From Chitinophagaceae bacterium (GTDB lineage: Bacteria > Bacteroidota > Bacteroidia > Cytophagales > Cytophagaceae): a stretch of 64,000 nucleotides of DNA. The stretch spans positions 1 through 64,000 of the forward strand of contig JAQBNS010000025.1 of the NCBI GenBank assembly GCA_028288405.1, read 5' to 3'. Both the position numbers and the translations under genes were made by a program. The notes below the pieces were generated by a model that saw only the letters and a program-made list of their open reading frames with translations, was not told the DNA's origin and did no database searches. This document shows, in pieces, positions 28,301-35,759 of the stretch. Position 1 is the stretch's first letter. Every line of letters begins with the position of its first letter.

Positions 28301-30164
28301 CAACTACGTGAACTTTGTCGCAATATCTGCAGCTCCGGTAGTATCAAGTGCTGCAACGGCTACAGGAATTGCCGGTACATCGTTTACGTATACCATTACC
28401 GCATCTAACTCACCAACCGCTTATGCTGCGACAGGCCTGCCTGCGGGATTAACAGTGAATACATCAACCGGTGTAATAAGCGGCACACCGACTACGGCAG
28501 GAACTTACAACGTAACGGTCAGTGCAACAAACGCTGGCGGTACGGGAACCAAAGCGGTAACATTTACTATTAACAATCCTGCTCCGGTGATCAGCAGTGC
28601 TGCAACAGCCAGCGGAACAACAGGTGCAGCCTTTACTTATACCATTACGGCATCCAATGCACCAACAACTTTCAGTGCAACCGGTTTACCTGCGGGTTTA
28701 ACTGTAAATACGTCTACAGGTTTGATCAGTGGCACACCGACAACAGCGGGTACTTATAACGCTACAGTCGGCGCAACGAATGCAACAGGAACAGGTACCA
28801 AGCCGGTTACGATTACAATTAATCCTAGCGGAAGTACACCTTACGGCGGTACGGCCTGGGCAATACCTGGTAAAATAGAAGCGGAAAATTACGACGACGG
28901 CGGCGAAGGAGTGGCTTACCACGATGCGGAAGCATTGAACCAAGGCGGCCAGCAACGTACCAACCAGGGTGTGGATGTAGAAACTTGCGGAGAAGGCACT
29001 TACGATGTAGGGTGGACCGGTGCAGGAGAGTGGTTGAAGTATACCGTCAATGTGACGACTGCAGGTGTATACACTTTGCAAGTGAGAGTAGCCTCTCCTA
29101 ATTCGGGAAAAGGATTGCATGTGGAAATTGATGGAACAACGATAGCCACAGTATCTGTGCCGAATACAACAGGTTGGCAGACATATCAGACGGTAAGCGT
29201 TACCACGACAAGCATTGCTGCAGGTACACACAGCCTGCGCATTTACATGGACACAGACGGTTTTAATTTGAACTATGTTACTTTTGCGCAAGCCGCAGAT
29301 CCTGCCGGTGTTGTCACTTGTTACAAAGCGCCGACTGCGATTACAGTCAATGGAAGTTTGTCTGAACCCGGATGGAATTTGAACAAAACGATTTCGAAAG
29401 CAACCATCGGAATACCTAACAATACCGCAACCTTTGGAGTACTGTGGGACAATACTAATCTATACATTGGTGTTAAAGTATTGGACGGCAGTTTGCATAC
29501 CAATGCTACCGATTACTGGAACAGTGATGCCATTGAAGTATTCATCGATGCTAACAATAATAAACTGGCTTCCTATGATGGCAATGACAACCAGTTCATC
29601 AAAGCCTACGGTCAGTCCGGTGTATTCAGCAAGGTAGCGATAAGCGGTTTGCAGCATGCATGGGCTGCTGTTAGCGGCGGCTATACGATAGAGTTTGCCA
29701 TACCGTGGTCTCAACTCGGCATTACGGCCCCTGTGCAAGGCACGAGCATTGGTTTTGACTTGAGCAATGACGATGACGACAGCGGTACAGGCAGAAGTAC
29801 ACAGGCTGTATGGAACGGTACAGGAAACAATTACCTGACGACTGCTGCTTTTGGTACGCTGACTTTAAACGCTGCGAATTCAGGCGTACGACTGGATGCA
29901 GAAGAAAGCACTGATGCAGCCGATCTGAGTGTGTATCCAAATCCCGTGATAGAAAATAGTACATTGACTATTCAAACGAATAACTGGGAAGGACAATCTT
30001 CCATTGAAATCGCTAACCTGCAAGGACTCGTACTGAAAGAATACAAGGTTCAGCTCTCTGGTTCGGAAATCAATGTAAGTACAGACAATCTGTCTGCAGG
30101 AGTTTACCTGCTGAGAGTGAAAAACGGTTCGAATGTAGCCACTAAGAAATTTGTCATCGAATAA
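25398..30164 (+). CDS. Secreted modular glycoside hydrolase (GH99/GH71-like, 3x CBM6, CBM9-like, T9SS)
   Basis: A 1588-residue secreted protein. Signal peptide 1-27. Residues ~30-395: a TIM-barrel domain of the GH99/GH71-like group (VGYQGWFAAPGDG start, ISMFDEYNEGNQIA near 345 with paired carboxylates); these enzymes cut alpha-mannan, alpha-glucan or related chains. Then a He_PIG-type Ig repeat (~400-490), CBM6 (~493-645, GKIEAENFD), two Ig repeats, CBM6 (~820-970), two Ig repeats, CBM6 (~1145-1295), a CBM9-like domain (~1305-1490), and a T9SS sorting domain (~1508-1588, LSVYPNPV). The repeats are similar at DNA level, so recombination between them is likely. Substrate is inferred only as a polysaccharide. 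Confidence 0.85.
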   Translation: MKQFVQHKLTAWLLVLALFAGSFAQAQSPVGDVVGKVTVGYQGWFAAPGDGSPFGGWWHWTSVGGAPSATNTGIKSWPDTREYTTTFPTAYNNAPNGRPGNLFSSYTDQTINTQFLWMQQNGIDCAALQRFDPVGGEGPIRDAVTAKVKTAAEAHNVKFYIMYDVSGWMNMQTEMKADWTNKMSAYTASSAYAKQNGKPVVCIWGMGLNDTNHPFSSAVCVDVINWFKGQGCYVIGGVRGEWRTVNDGYTDTYNAFNMITPWLIGKVGSLSSADSYYTNTSVGDQAYCNAHGIDYQATILPGDLQERQRVHGDFMWKQFYNMKRLGAQGIYISMFDEYNEGNQIAKTAENQSQIPTGSSYLGLDEDGVAVSADYYLRLTNDGGKMFKGQTPLTATRPTPYFVNAAPGITNLATTSAQAGTYLTYNIAASGGPTSFNAAGLPAGLTVNTTTGVISGIPATAGNYAVTLSATNAYGTGSAPLSFTITAAPPQAAYGGTPWAVPGKIEAENFDTGGQDVAYSDATSTNTSGQYRTTDGVDIEGAADTGGGFDIGFTNAGEWLEYTVNVATAGTYTFQARLATAATGNTFHIEVDGFNISGSIAVPNSGGWQVWETVSFTTPMISSGQHVIRFYEETGGYNINYINFISLSSAPVISSPATATGTTGAAFNYTITASNSPTSFGATGLPAGLSVNTSTGLISGTPTTGGTYTATISATNAGGTASKTLILTINSGVPAPVISSAATATGTVGASFSYAITASNTPTGFGATALPAGVSVNTSTGLISGTPTTAGTYTTTVSATNAGGTATKQVTITINPATVPESPYGGVAASIPGKIEAENYDLGGQGVAYNDNDATNSGGQYRTTDGVDVEGTGDTGGGYDIGFTNAGEWMKYTVNVTTAAAYTLQVRVASPGTGNTLHVELDGINISGSLTVPNTGDWQIYQTVSVTTPSLSSGQHILRIYEETGGFNINYVNFVAISAAPVVSSAATATGIAGTSFTYTITASNSPTAYAATGLPAGLTVNTSTGVISGTPTTAGTYNVTVSATNAGGTGTKAVTFTINNPAPVISSAATASGTTGAAFTYTITASNAPTTFSATGLPAGLTVNTSTGLISGTPTTAGTYNATVGATNATGTGTKPVTITINPSGSTPYGGTAWAIPGKIEAENYDDGGEGVAYHDAEALNQGGQQRTNQGVDVETCGEGTYDVGWTGAGEWLKYTVNVTTAGVYTLQVRVASPNSGKGLHVEIDGTTIATVSVPNTTGWQTYQTVSVTTTSIAAGTHSLRIYMDTDGFNLNYVTFAQAADPAGVVTCYKAPTAITVNGSLSEPGWNLNKTISKATIGIPNNTATFGVLWDNTNLYIGVKVLDGSLHTNATDYWNSDAIEVFIDANNNKLASYDGNDNQFIKAYGQSGVFSKVAISGLQHAWAAVSGGYTIEFAIPWSQLGITAPVQGTSIGFDLSNDDDDSGTGRSTQAVWNGTGNNYLTTAAFGTLTLNAANSGVRLDAEESTDAADLSVYPNPVIENSTLTIQTNNWEGQSSIEIANLQGLVLKEYKVQLSGSEINVSTDNLSAGVYLLRVKNGSNVATKKFVIE

Positions 30165-30165
30165 T

Positions 30166-30206
30166 AAAAAGAAGCCGGCATTGTAAAGATGCCGGCTTCT
30201 TTTTTC
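30166..30206 (+). terminator. Terminator after the GH99-like gene
   Basis: A perfect 16-base stem, AAAAAGAAGCCGGCAT with its complement, a 7-base loop, and a T-run. Confidence 0.95.
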
Positions 30207-30224
30207 GCCGCTGTTTTTGTTTCT

Positions 30225-30264
30225 AAATAAGAAAGCCTCTGTCAGCAGAGGCTTTCTTTATTTT
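30225..30264. terminator. Second hairpin terminator in tandem
   Basis: The stem AAATAAGAAAGCCTCT with complement around GTCAGC is flanked by A-rich and T-rich ends, so it can work in both directions. It backs up the one before it. Confidence 0.85.
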
Positions 30265-30413
30265 ATGACTTGAATATTTTGTGATGGCCGGCAAGATCTT
30301 TTTCACCTGTTATATAACCAATCTTCAGGTGGTGAAATAAAAGCTTAATAAGTATATAAACTGTACATGCATCGAAAGCCGGTTAATGCTTAAAAAATAG
30401 ACGCTATACTTTT

Positions 30414-31007
30414 CTAAGCTCCAACAGTTCCAGTCTTCACTTCTCCTGCTCTCTTGTAGTTGGCCATGATTACTCCACTTGGCGTAGCAGTACTTTCAGC
30501 TAAAGTAAAAGCGGAAGGTATCGCGTTGTTGTCAAACAACTTTTTACCTTTTCCCAAAAGTATGGGATGAATATTGAGCCACATTTCGTCCACTAAATCA
30601 TGCTCAAGCAGCAAATGAACAAGCTCGCTGCTGCCCCATATTTTGAGATCAGCGCCGTCTGAACTTTTTATTTTTTTAATGTCTTCTACGCTGTTGAGGA
30701 AAATACAATTTTGCCAATCCGATTTCTTCCTTGTATTGGACAAGACGTATTTGGTCACCTCATTGACACCCGGCCAAAGCTCTGCGTGTGAGGGCCAGTA
30801 AGACTCCCAGATGTCAAATGTTTTTCTGCCCAGCAAAAGATCCGCCGGCTTTATTTGTTTCTCCATGATCTTAGCAGAGACTTCGTCGTTATACGACGAA
30901 GTCCAGCCTCCATATTGGAATCCATTGGAAGGATCTTCTTCCGGCCCACCTGGAGCCTGCATCACGCCGTCCAGGGTGATGAAGGATAATACAATTATTT
31001 TTCTCAT
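30414..31007 (-). CDS. Dihydrofolate reductase family protein (RibD C-terminal domain)
   Basis: A 197-residue protein of the RibD_C/DHFR-like family (NADPH-dependent reductase fold). Signatures: RKIIVLSFITLDGVMQAPGGPEED-type start, GRKTFDIWESYWP (substrate and cofactor loop), a central WGSSELVHLLLEHDLVDE, and PILLGKGKKLF. The members are stand-alone reductases of uncertain substrate and are common in Bacteroidota near AraC or ArsR regulators. A pair of 22-bp direct repeats lies 62 bp upstream of the start. It is divergent from the MFS gene. Confidence 0.88.
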   Translation of the reverse strand: MRKIIVLSFITLDGVMQAPGGPEEDPSNGFQYGGWTSSYNDEVSAKIMEKQIKPADLLLGRKTFDIWESYWPSHAELWPGVNEVTKYVLSNTRKKSDWQNCIFLNSVEDIKKIKSSDGADLKIWGSSELVHLLLEHDLVDEMWLNIHPILLGKGKKLFDNNAIPSAFTLAESTATPSGVIMANYKRAGEVKTGTVGA

Positions 31008-31069
31008 AGCTGTTTCATTTAGTTTTTGTTAAGATACAAATCTCTTCTAAAAATAGCGAGGTGTTGTGG

Positions 31070-31113
31070 TCTCCATGCGACAATTTGGGGACCTGCATGC
31101 GACAATCTTAGGA
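31070..31113. promoter_or_regulatory. Pair of 22-bp direct repeats upstream of the DHFR-like gene
   Basis: Two 22-base units (31070-31091 and 31092-31113) match at about 17 of 22 positions, with CATGCGACAAT in both, exactly 22 bases apart. This puts two binding sites on the same face of the helix, as for AraC-type activators. The array edge is 62 bp upstream of the minus-strand gene and about 100 bp from the MFS start. Role inferred. Confidence 0.6.
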
Positions 31114-31211
31114 GATAAAAACATTGTGAAGCTCGTAAGTAATGTATAACTTTTGGATAGGTTAGAATTCCCTCACTGTAAAAAGGAATTCTTTTACCGT
31201 TTAATAAACAC

Positions 31212-32414
31212 ATGCAAGACTCTAATAAAAAAAGAAACCTCTGGATTATCATTGGTATTACCGTATTGAATGCAATTGGAATGACGATCGTCTTACCGCT
31301 CTTTCCCTTTCTTTTAGAAAAATATGTTCCCGCTACAGACATCGCATTGGTGATGAGTGCACTCGTATCGGTGTTCGCCGTCTGCACATTCTTGGCTGCC
31401 CCTGTCTTTGGTGCGCTCAGTGATCGCTATGGACGTAAATCAGTTTTAATGGTCAGTCTGCTGGGTTCTGCGGTAGGATACTTATTGCTTGGTGTTGGCG
31501 GAGCGCTTTGGGTGCTTTTTCTCGGAAGAATAATTGATGGACTTACGGCAGGAAATCAAAGCGCACTCTTTGCGTATGTCACAGACAGTACAGAACCTCA
31601 TGAAAGAGGCAAATGGTTTGGTTATATCGGCGGAGCCATTGGCCTCGGGTTTATGATCGGACCGAGTATTGGCGGAGTGCTTGGAGCCGTTTCTATTACC
31701 TTGCCTTTCTTTATCACAGCAGGAATTACTATTGTATCCATGCTTTGTATCGCACAACTTCTGCCGGAGTCGCTTCCCGTAGAAAAACGTAGCACACACC
31801 TTACACTGAATAATTTCAATACGTTTTCTCATTTCAAAGACGTGTTTTCTATGAAGGAGGCCCGGGCATTATTGATCATGGGTGCGTTCTTTTACATTGG
31901 ACTCAACATATGGCAATTTAACGCGAGTATCTTTTTGAAAGATGTGTTCCTATGGGGGCCATCATTTATCGGTGGCATATTTGTGTTGGTCGGAGTCTGT
32001 GATATCCTGTCGCGGGTTATCGTGTTGCCGCAGCTTCTTAAGGTATGGACGGAACAAACCGTTGGCGTCATTGGTCTGTGCGGACTTTTTCTGGGACTTG
32101 GCTTTTTATTTCTAAGCGCTTATATCCCTTCTGTCATTCTTGTTATCGCAGCAGTGGCCTGCATTGTATTGGGTGAGGGTTTATTTGATCCTTCTTATAA
32201 TGCACGACTCTCTTTGTCTGTTGATGAAAGCAATCAAGGTCAGCTTCAGGGAACCAATCAAAGTCTGCAAGCTTTATACCATGTGATTGTTCCTATTGGA
32301 GCAGCCTTTATCTATACTTACGATCACGGTGCGGTCTTTGGAATTGCCGCGTTATTCATGATTGCCGGATTGATCCTGTTTGTAAAATTAAAAAACAAAG
32401 GAGTAAATAAATAA
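31212..32414 (+). CDS. MFS transporter (TetA/MdtG-like drug exporter type)
   Basis: A 400-residue major facilitator superfamily transporter with 12 predicted helices. The loop 2-3 motif is clear: GALSDRYGRKSVLMVS (about residues 63-78). Motif C-like glycine-rich sequence GYIGGAIGLGFMIGPSIGG is in helix 5, a mark of proton antiporters. The family exports drugs such as tetracycline, but the substrate cannot be deduced. The second half is intact. Followed 6 bp later by a small membrane protein gene, likely co-transcribed. Confidence 0.92.
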   Translation: MQDSNKKRNLWIIIGITVLNAIGMTIVLPLFPFLLEKYVPATDIALVMSALVSVFAVCTFLAAPVFGALSDRYGRKSVLMVSLLGSAVGYLLLGVGGALWVLFLGRIIDGLTAGNQSALFAYVTDSTEPHERGKWFGYIGGAIGLGFMIGPSIGGVLGAVSITLPFFITAGITIVSMLCIAQLLPESLPVEKRSTHLTLNNFNTFSHFKDVFSMKEARALLIMGAFFYIGLNIWQFNASIFLKDVFLWGPSFIGGIFVLVGVCDILSRVIVLPQLLKVWTEQTVGVIGLCGLFLGLGFLFLSAYIPSVILVIAAVACIVLGEGLFDPSYNARLSLSVDESNQGQLQGTNQSLQALYHVIVPIGAAFIYTYDHGAVFGIAALFMIAGLILFVKLKNKGVNK

Positions 32415-32420
32415 ACCACG

Positions 32421-32801
32421 ATGCAGCTTTTTCAACTGATCCAGAAACCGGTATACCAGGCATTGCTCTTTGTCCTTTTGACTCTTGTGTTGGCATGGAT
32501 TGTAAAGCCAAAGACTGCCGATAAAATATGGGTAATTGGTGGATTGATGTATTGCTTTTTTATACTCACTAATTTCGTTTTATCTTTTTGGGCGATTGAT
32601 ACCTGGTCCTATTTTTTCATTTCATTAGGTTTCTCCTTGTTGTACTTAGCCGTGATTGTTCTTGTGGTGAAGGTTCTTATGAAAATGCTTAAGTTGGAAG
32701 GATCAGAAGAAAGCGCTATGATTTTTCTGGTCATTATTTTTCACCCGTTTTTCTTGTTGCTGGCGATCTTTTTTAAATGGGGTTTCTTGAAAATGTTCTG
32801 A
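32421..32801 (+). CDS. Small integral membrane protein
   Basis: A 126-residue protein with four hydrophobic helices and a short charged loop near residues 93-101 (KLEGSEESAM). No family recognised. It starts 6 bp after the MFS transporter and is probably its operon partner. The real gene ends before the MITE-like element at 32845. Confidence 0.65.
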   Translation: MQLFQLIQKPVYQALLFVLLTLVLAWIVKPKTADKIWVIGGLMYCFFILTNFVLSFWAIDTWSYFFISLGFSLLYLAVIVLVVKVLMKMLKLEGSEESAMIFLVIIFHPFFLLLAIFFKWGFLKMF

Positions 32802-32844
32802 TAATTTCTGTTTTAGATTTTAGAATACTTTCATTGATTAAATT

Positions 32845-33078
32845 TTTTTAGATATACCCTGACAAATACTATGATTTTCTTATGTTCTGTCTTGCCCCTA
32901 AATCCCCTGAAGGGGTCTTTTATTCAGAGTAATTATATAAACTGTAAATGAAAGTAGGACTCTATTTATTGAGGACTATTTTATAGACTATGAGGAGAAG
33001 TCCTCTTCAGGGGATTTAGGGGCGGATGAAATGATTTTCTTAGTTTTGTAATAGTATTTGTCAGGGTATATCTAAAAA
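32845..33078. mobile_element. MITE-like element with 28-bp terminal inverted repeats
   Basis: The terminal inverted repeats are perfect over 28 bases: TTTTTAGATATACCCTGACA at the left end (32845) and its complement at the right end (33051-33078). Inside are a second inverted pair, GCCCCTAAATCCCCTGAAG (32894) and its complement (33003-33023). Total 234 bp, no coding potential. The form is that of a miniature inverted-repeat transposable element. A target duplication is not clear because the flanks are AT-rich. GCCCCTAAATCCCCT-type sequences are common in Bacteroidota intergenic DNA. Confidence 0.7.
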
Positions 33079-33111
33079 TATAAATCTGATGGGAGGAGAA
33101 ATCTATTGCAG

Positions 33112-33921
33112 CTATAGCCAATCGGATGGGGCTTTGCCGAACTTCTTTTTAAAAGAATGCGAGAAATGAGAAAGACTTTCAAATCCTAATTCGAGGTAGA
33201 TGGCAGAAGACTTCATCTTCTTTTTTTCTATCAGGTGGCGTGCTTCCATCAATCGTTTTTCGAGTAACCATTGCCTTGGCGATGCACCAAATGTTTTTTG
33301 AAAGTCACGCTTGAAGCCCGCAAGACTTCTGCCGGTGAGCTGTGCAAACTTCTCAACAGGAACATTGAAATGATAATTGCGGAGCATAAACTTTTCCAGA
33401 TCGATCTTATAAGGATCGGAAAAGTCAAACAAAAATGTTTTGAGCTCCGGCATGGTATGCAGCAATAGCTTTACCACCTCATTTACTTTCAATAGACCGA
33501 TGGCAGTTGTAAGGCTTTCCGCCGGATTTCGCACATAGGGTATTACAGATTGAAAATAGCCTTGCAAAAAATCATTTGCGGGAATGAGAATATTAGGCGG
33601 ACCGATGTATTTCTGATGAATCTCTATTTGCTCTTCCAGTGCGATCTTTCGGAGCAAGTCTTCCTGTATGGAAATGACAATCGTTTCATAATCCTCATCG
33701 GGTAGCGGAGTCTTGGTGATCTGTGCCAGTTGGTTTTTACCAATCAGCAACATTTCACCTTTCCTCATCGATATTTTTTGACCGGATGTTTCCAGCGTAA
33801 ACATTCCGGAGACCAGCAACACCAAAGTATTGTGTCCCATAAAGCCTACTTTATCCTTTCGCTGCGTAGAGAGATAAGAATAAAAGAGGACTCCTGGAAT
33901 TATTTCGTTTGGATTGATCAT
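33112..33921 (-). CDS. AraC family transcriptional regulator
   Basis: A 269-residue regulator with an N-terminal cupin-like sensor domain (about residues 20-140, VLLVSGMFTLETSGQKISMRKGEM) and a C-terminal AraC DNA-binding domain: LTGRSLAGFKRDFQKTFGASPRQWLLEKRL and YLELGFESLSHFSHSFKKKFGKAPSDW. The start is set at the ATG at 33921 (MINPNEIIPG). A longer frame goes to 34026 inside the neighbouring reductase gene and is unlikely. It lies 43 bp downstream of the aldo/keto reductase gene on the same strand, so it may control its own operon. Confidence 0.92.
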   Translation of the reverse strand: MINPNEIIPGVLFYSYLSTQRKDKVGFMGHNTLVLLVSGMFTLETSGQKISMRKGEMLLIGKNQLAQITKTPLPDEDYETIVISIQEDLLRKIALEEQIEIHQKYIGPPNILIPANDFLQGYFQSVIPYVRNPAESLTTAIGLLKVNEVVKLLLHTMPELKTFLFDFSDPYKIDLEKFMLRNYHFNVPVEKFAQLTGRSLAGFKRDFQKTFGASPRQWLLEKRLMEARHLIEKKKMKSSAIYLELGFESLSHFSHSFKKKFGKAPSDWL

Positions 33922-33964
33922 TCTATATAAAGATAATAAAAAGGGGATTCTATGTGAAGCTTTA

Positions 33965-34936
33965 TTACCTCTGTAAATAGGTACCGCCAAGGATTGCTCC
34001 TGATGCAAAATGGGTGTTAAGTACATTCATTTCGTCAGGACTGAACTCGATCTCCATCGCCTGTATATTTTCCGGCAGTCTTGATCTACGGCTCATACTG
34101 ACCAACGGCATGACATAGTCGCCTTGTGCATTTACCCAGGCAATAGCCAATTGTGTCGGAGTGAATCCTTTTTCTTTTGCCAGTTGCTTTAGTACTTCAA
34201 CTTTCTCCAGGTTACTGATCAGATTTTGTCCCTGAAAACGAGAGAAGTGATGGTGGTAGTCACCGGCCGGAAGAGGTGCTTTCATCTCACCGGTCAGTAA
34301 TCCTTCCGCAGTATTGGCAAAGGCTACAACACCTATGCCCAATTCTTTAGCCGCAGGAAGCAGGTCGCTTTCGATCTGACGATCCGCCAATGAATAACCT
34401 ATTTCCAATGCTGTTACAGGGTATATGCTATTGGCCTTGCGCAGTTGATCTGCCGTTATTTCAGAAACGCCGAGATGACGCACCTTACCTTCTTTGATCA
34501 GGTCAGCAATAGTACCGATCACATCTTCTAGAGGTACGCTGTTATCCAATCTGCAGGGCTGGTAAAGATCAATGGTATCTATGCCCAAACGTACCAAAGA
34601 ATAGTTGATAAAGTTTTTAATGGATGTTGGACGCAGGTCCAACCCGAGCATGTGACCGCCATAGAAGATCGCGCCAAACTTAACACTTATAAAAGCATCG
34701 TCTCTGCGGCCTTTGATGGCTTTACCTACAAGTAGTTCATTGTGACCGCTGCCGTAAAAGTCTCCGGTATTCAGAAAATTAATGCCACTGTCTAATGCCA
34801 TCTGAATGGTATTGATGCTTTCATTTTCATCATTTACAGGACTTCCCCAAACAGAGGACATGCGCATGCAACCCAATCCAAGTTTGGATACCAGTGGCCC
34901 ATTTTTTCCAAGAGTTATTTTTGTTCTATTTTTCAT
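33965..34936 (-). CDS. Aldo/keto reductase family protein
   Basis: A 323-residue (alpha/beta)8-barrel NADPH-dependent reductase. N-terminal MRMSSVWGS-type active-site region, GDFYGSGHNE (catalytic Tyr), SVKFG (catalytic Lys), and C-terminal NADP-binding MSRRSRLPENIQA. The segment where the catalytic His normally sits reads IDLYQPCRLD, so the His is replaced by Cys. Some subgroups with LYQPxRxD lack this His. It is the first gene of the operon with the AraC regulator. A pair of 22-bp direct repeats lies 61 bp upstream of the start. Confidence 0.9.
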   Translation of the reverse strand: MKNRTKITLGKNGPLVSKLGLGCMRMSSVWGSPVNDENESINTIQMALDSGINFLNTGDFYGSGHNELLVGKAIKGRRDDAFISVKFGAIFYGGHMLGLDLRPTSIKNFINYSLVRLGIDTIDLYQPCRLDNSVPLEDVIGTIADLIKEGKVRHLGVSEITADQLRKANSIYPVTALEIGYSLADRQIESDLLPAAKELGIGVVAFANTAEGLLTGEMKAPLPAGDYHHHFSRFQGQNLISNLEKVEVLKQLAKEKGFTPTQLAIAWVNAQGDYVMPLVSMSRRSRLPENIQAMEIEFSPDEMNVLNTHFASGAILGGTYLQR

Positions 34937-34997
34937 TGCAGATATTTATTTATATTAACAGAACAAAGATCAGTACTTTTGTTCATCTGCTATTTCT

Positions 34998-35041
34998 CAG
35001 GTGGCTCAATTTACTTGTCCGGGTGGCTCAGCTTTCGATGG
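34998..35041. promoter_or_regulatory. Pair of 22-bp direct repeats upstream of the AKR gene
   Basis: Two units of 22 bases (34998-35019 and 35020-35041), each with GGTGGCTCA at the same offset, 22 bases apart. It is the same architecture as at 31070-31113 but a different motif. It lies 61 bp upstream of the reductase start. The candidate binder is the AraC-type regulator encoded in the same operon. Confidence 0.6.
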
Positions 35042-35096
35042 CATAGCGAGAAACCTTTGTCTTAAACCATTCAACCAATAAGTAACAGCAAACAAT

Positions 35097-35204
35097 ATGA
35101 GCACACTACACGGCACCATGGCTAAACTACAACTCGCACAAATCGGGTGGGTCGTTCCGGACATTCACGCTGCCGTAAAACTAAAAAGACAAAATAAATT
35201 ATGA
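35097..35204 (+). pseudogene. Truncated start of a VOC (glyoxalase-like) gene
   Basis: A 35-codon frame, MSTLHGTMAKLQLA then QIGWVVPDIHAAVK, followed by an unrelated tail (LKRQNKL) and a stop. The IGWVVPDIHAAVK part is a typical beginning of a VOC-superfamily domain. The rest of the domain is missing. The stop overlaps the start of the next gene. It is a short remnant and is unlikely to be functional. Confidence 0.5.
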
Positions 35205-35581
35205 CAGAAGGACAAAAATCATTACCTAAATGGATACTGATCGTATCAGGACTTTTTGCATTACTTGAAGTGATGGTAAGTGTATCTTTATGCGTTTCAC
35301 CGCAATCGGTGGTGGAAACTGTTGACCTTAGCGCAAAAGGTGTTGACTACTTAATTTATATGTGGGCTGCCCGACAATTTGCACTTGGTTTTATCTTTGC
35401 GTTGGCAACATTTAAAAAATCAATTCCTATGCTGACCATTGCCTATGTTTTCCTTTTCGTAATGTTTATTGGCGATTTTGTTATTGGCATTTTGCAAAAA
35501 GAGAATTCAATGATCGTTGCTGCTATAGTCATGTGTATTGTTTCTTCAGCATTGATAATTGCACTAAATAAGAGGAAATAA
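35201..35581 (+). CDS. Small integral membrane protein (DUF4345/DUF4267-like)
   Basis: A 126-residue protein with four hydrophobic helices: WILIVSGLFALLEVMVSV, then a helix ending in MWAARQFALGFIFALATF, IAYVFLFVMFIGDFVIGI and a C-terminal AAIVMCIVSSALIIALN. The MWAxRQFALG segment is seen in small Bacteroidota membrane proteins of the DUF4345/DUF4267 kind; the assignment is tentative. The start overlaps the stop of the VOC remnant as ATGA. Confidence 0.6.
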   Translation: MTEGQKSLPKWILIVSGLFALLEVMVSVSLCVSPQSVVETVDLSAKGVDYLIYMWAARQFALGFIFALATFKKSIPMLTIAYVFLFVMFIGDFVIGILQKENSMIVAAIVMCIVSSALIIALNKRK

Positions 35582-35599
35582 TTTTGAGTAGGACATAAC

Positions 35600-35752
35600 A
35601 TGGCGACTTACGACGATGTGAAACATTTTGTCGCGTTTATACAAGCCTAATGAAGGTGCATTCCCGATTTTTGTAATCGTTATTAAAATGAAAATAGGTT
35701 ACTGAAAAATAAAAAAGTAGCCATCCTGGGTGCAGGACCTGAGTCGGAATAG
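35600..35752 (+). pseudogene. Fragments of gene starts, one FAD/NAD-binding
   Basis: Two short frames. 35600-35650 encodes MATYDDVKHFVAFIQA and stops. 35687-35752 encodes a stretch ending LKNKKVAILGAGPESE and stops; NKKVAILGAGP is the dinucleotide-binding strand and glycine loop that opens many FAD-dependent monooxygenases. Neither continues into a full domain. Together with the VOC remnant they look like a cluster of decayed gene starts. Confidence 0.45.
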
Positions 35753-35759
35753 TATTTAA

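Noticed and set aside
28698-29291. Antisense 197-residue frame in the same gene
   Set aside because: Cys- and Arg-rich shadow of the repeat coding; no support.
35097-35204. Intact small VOC protein
   Set aside because: 35 codons are far below the size of a VOC domain; only the first strand and helix are present.
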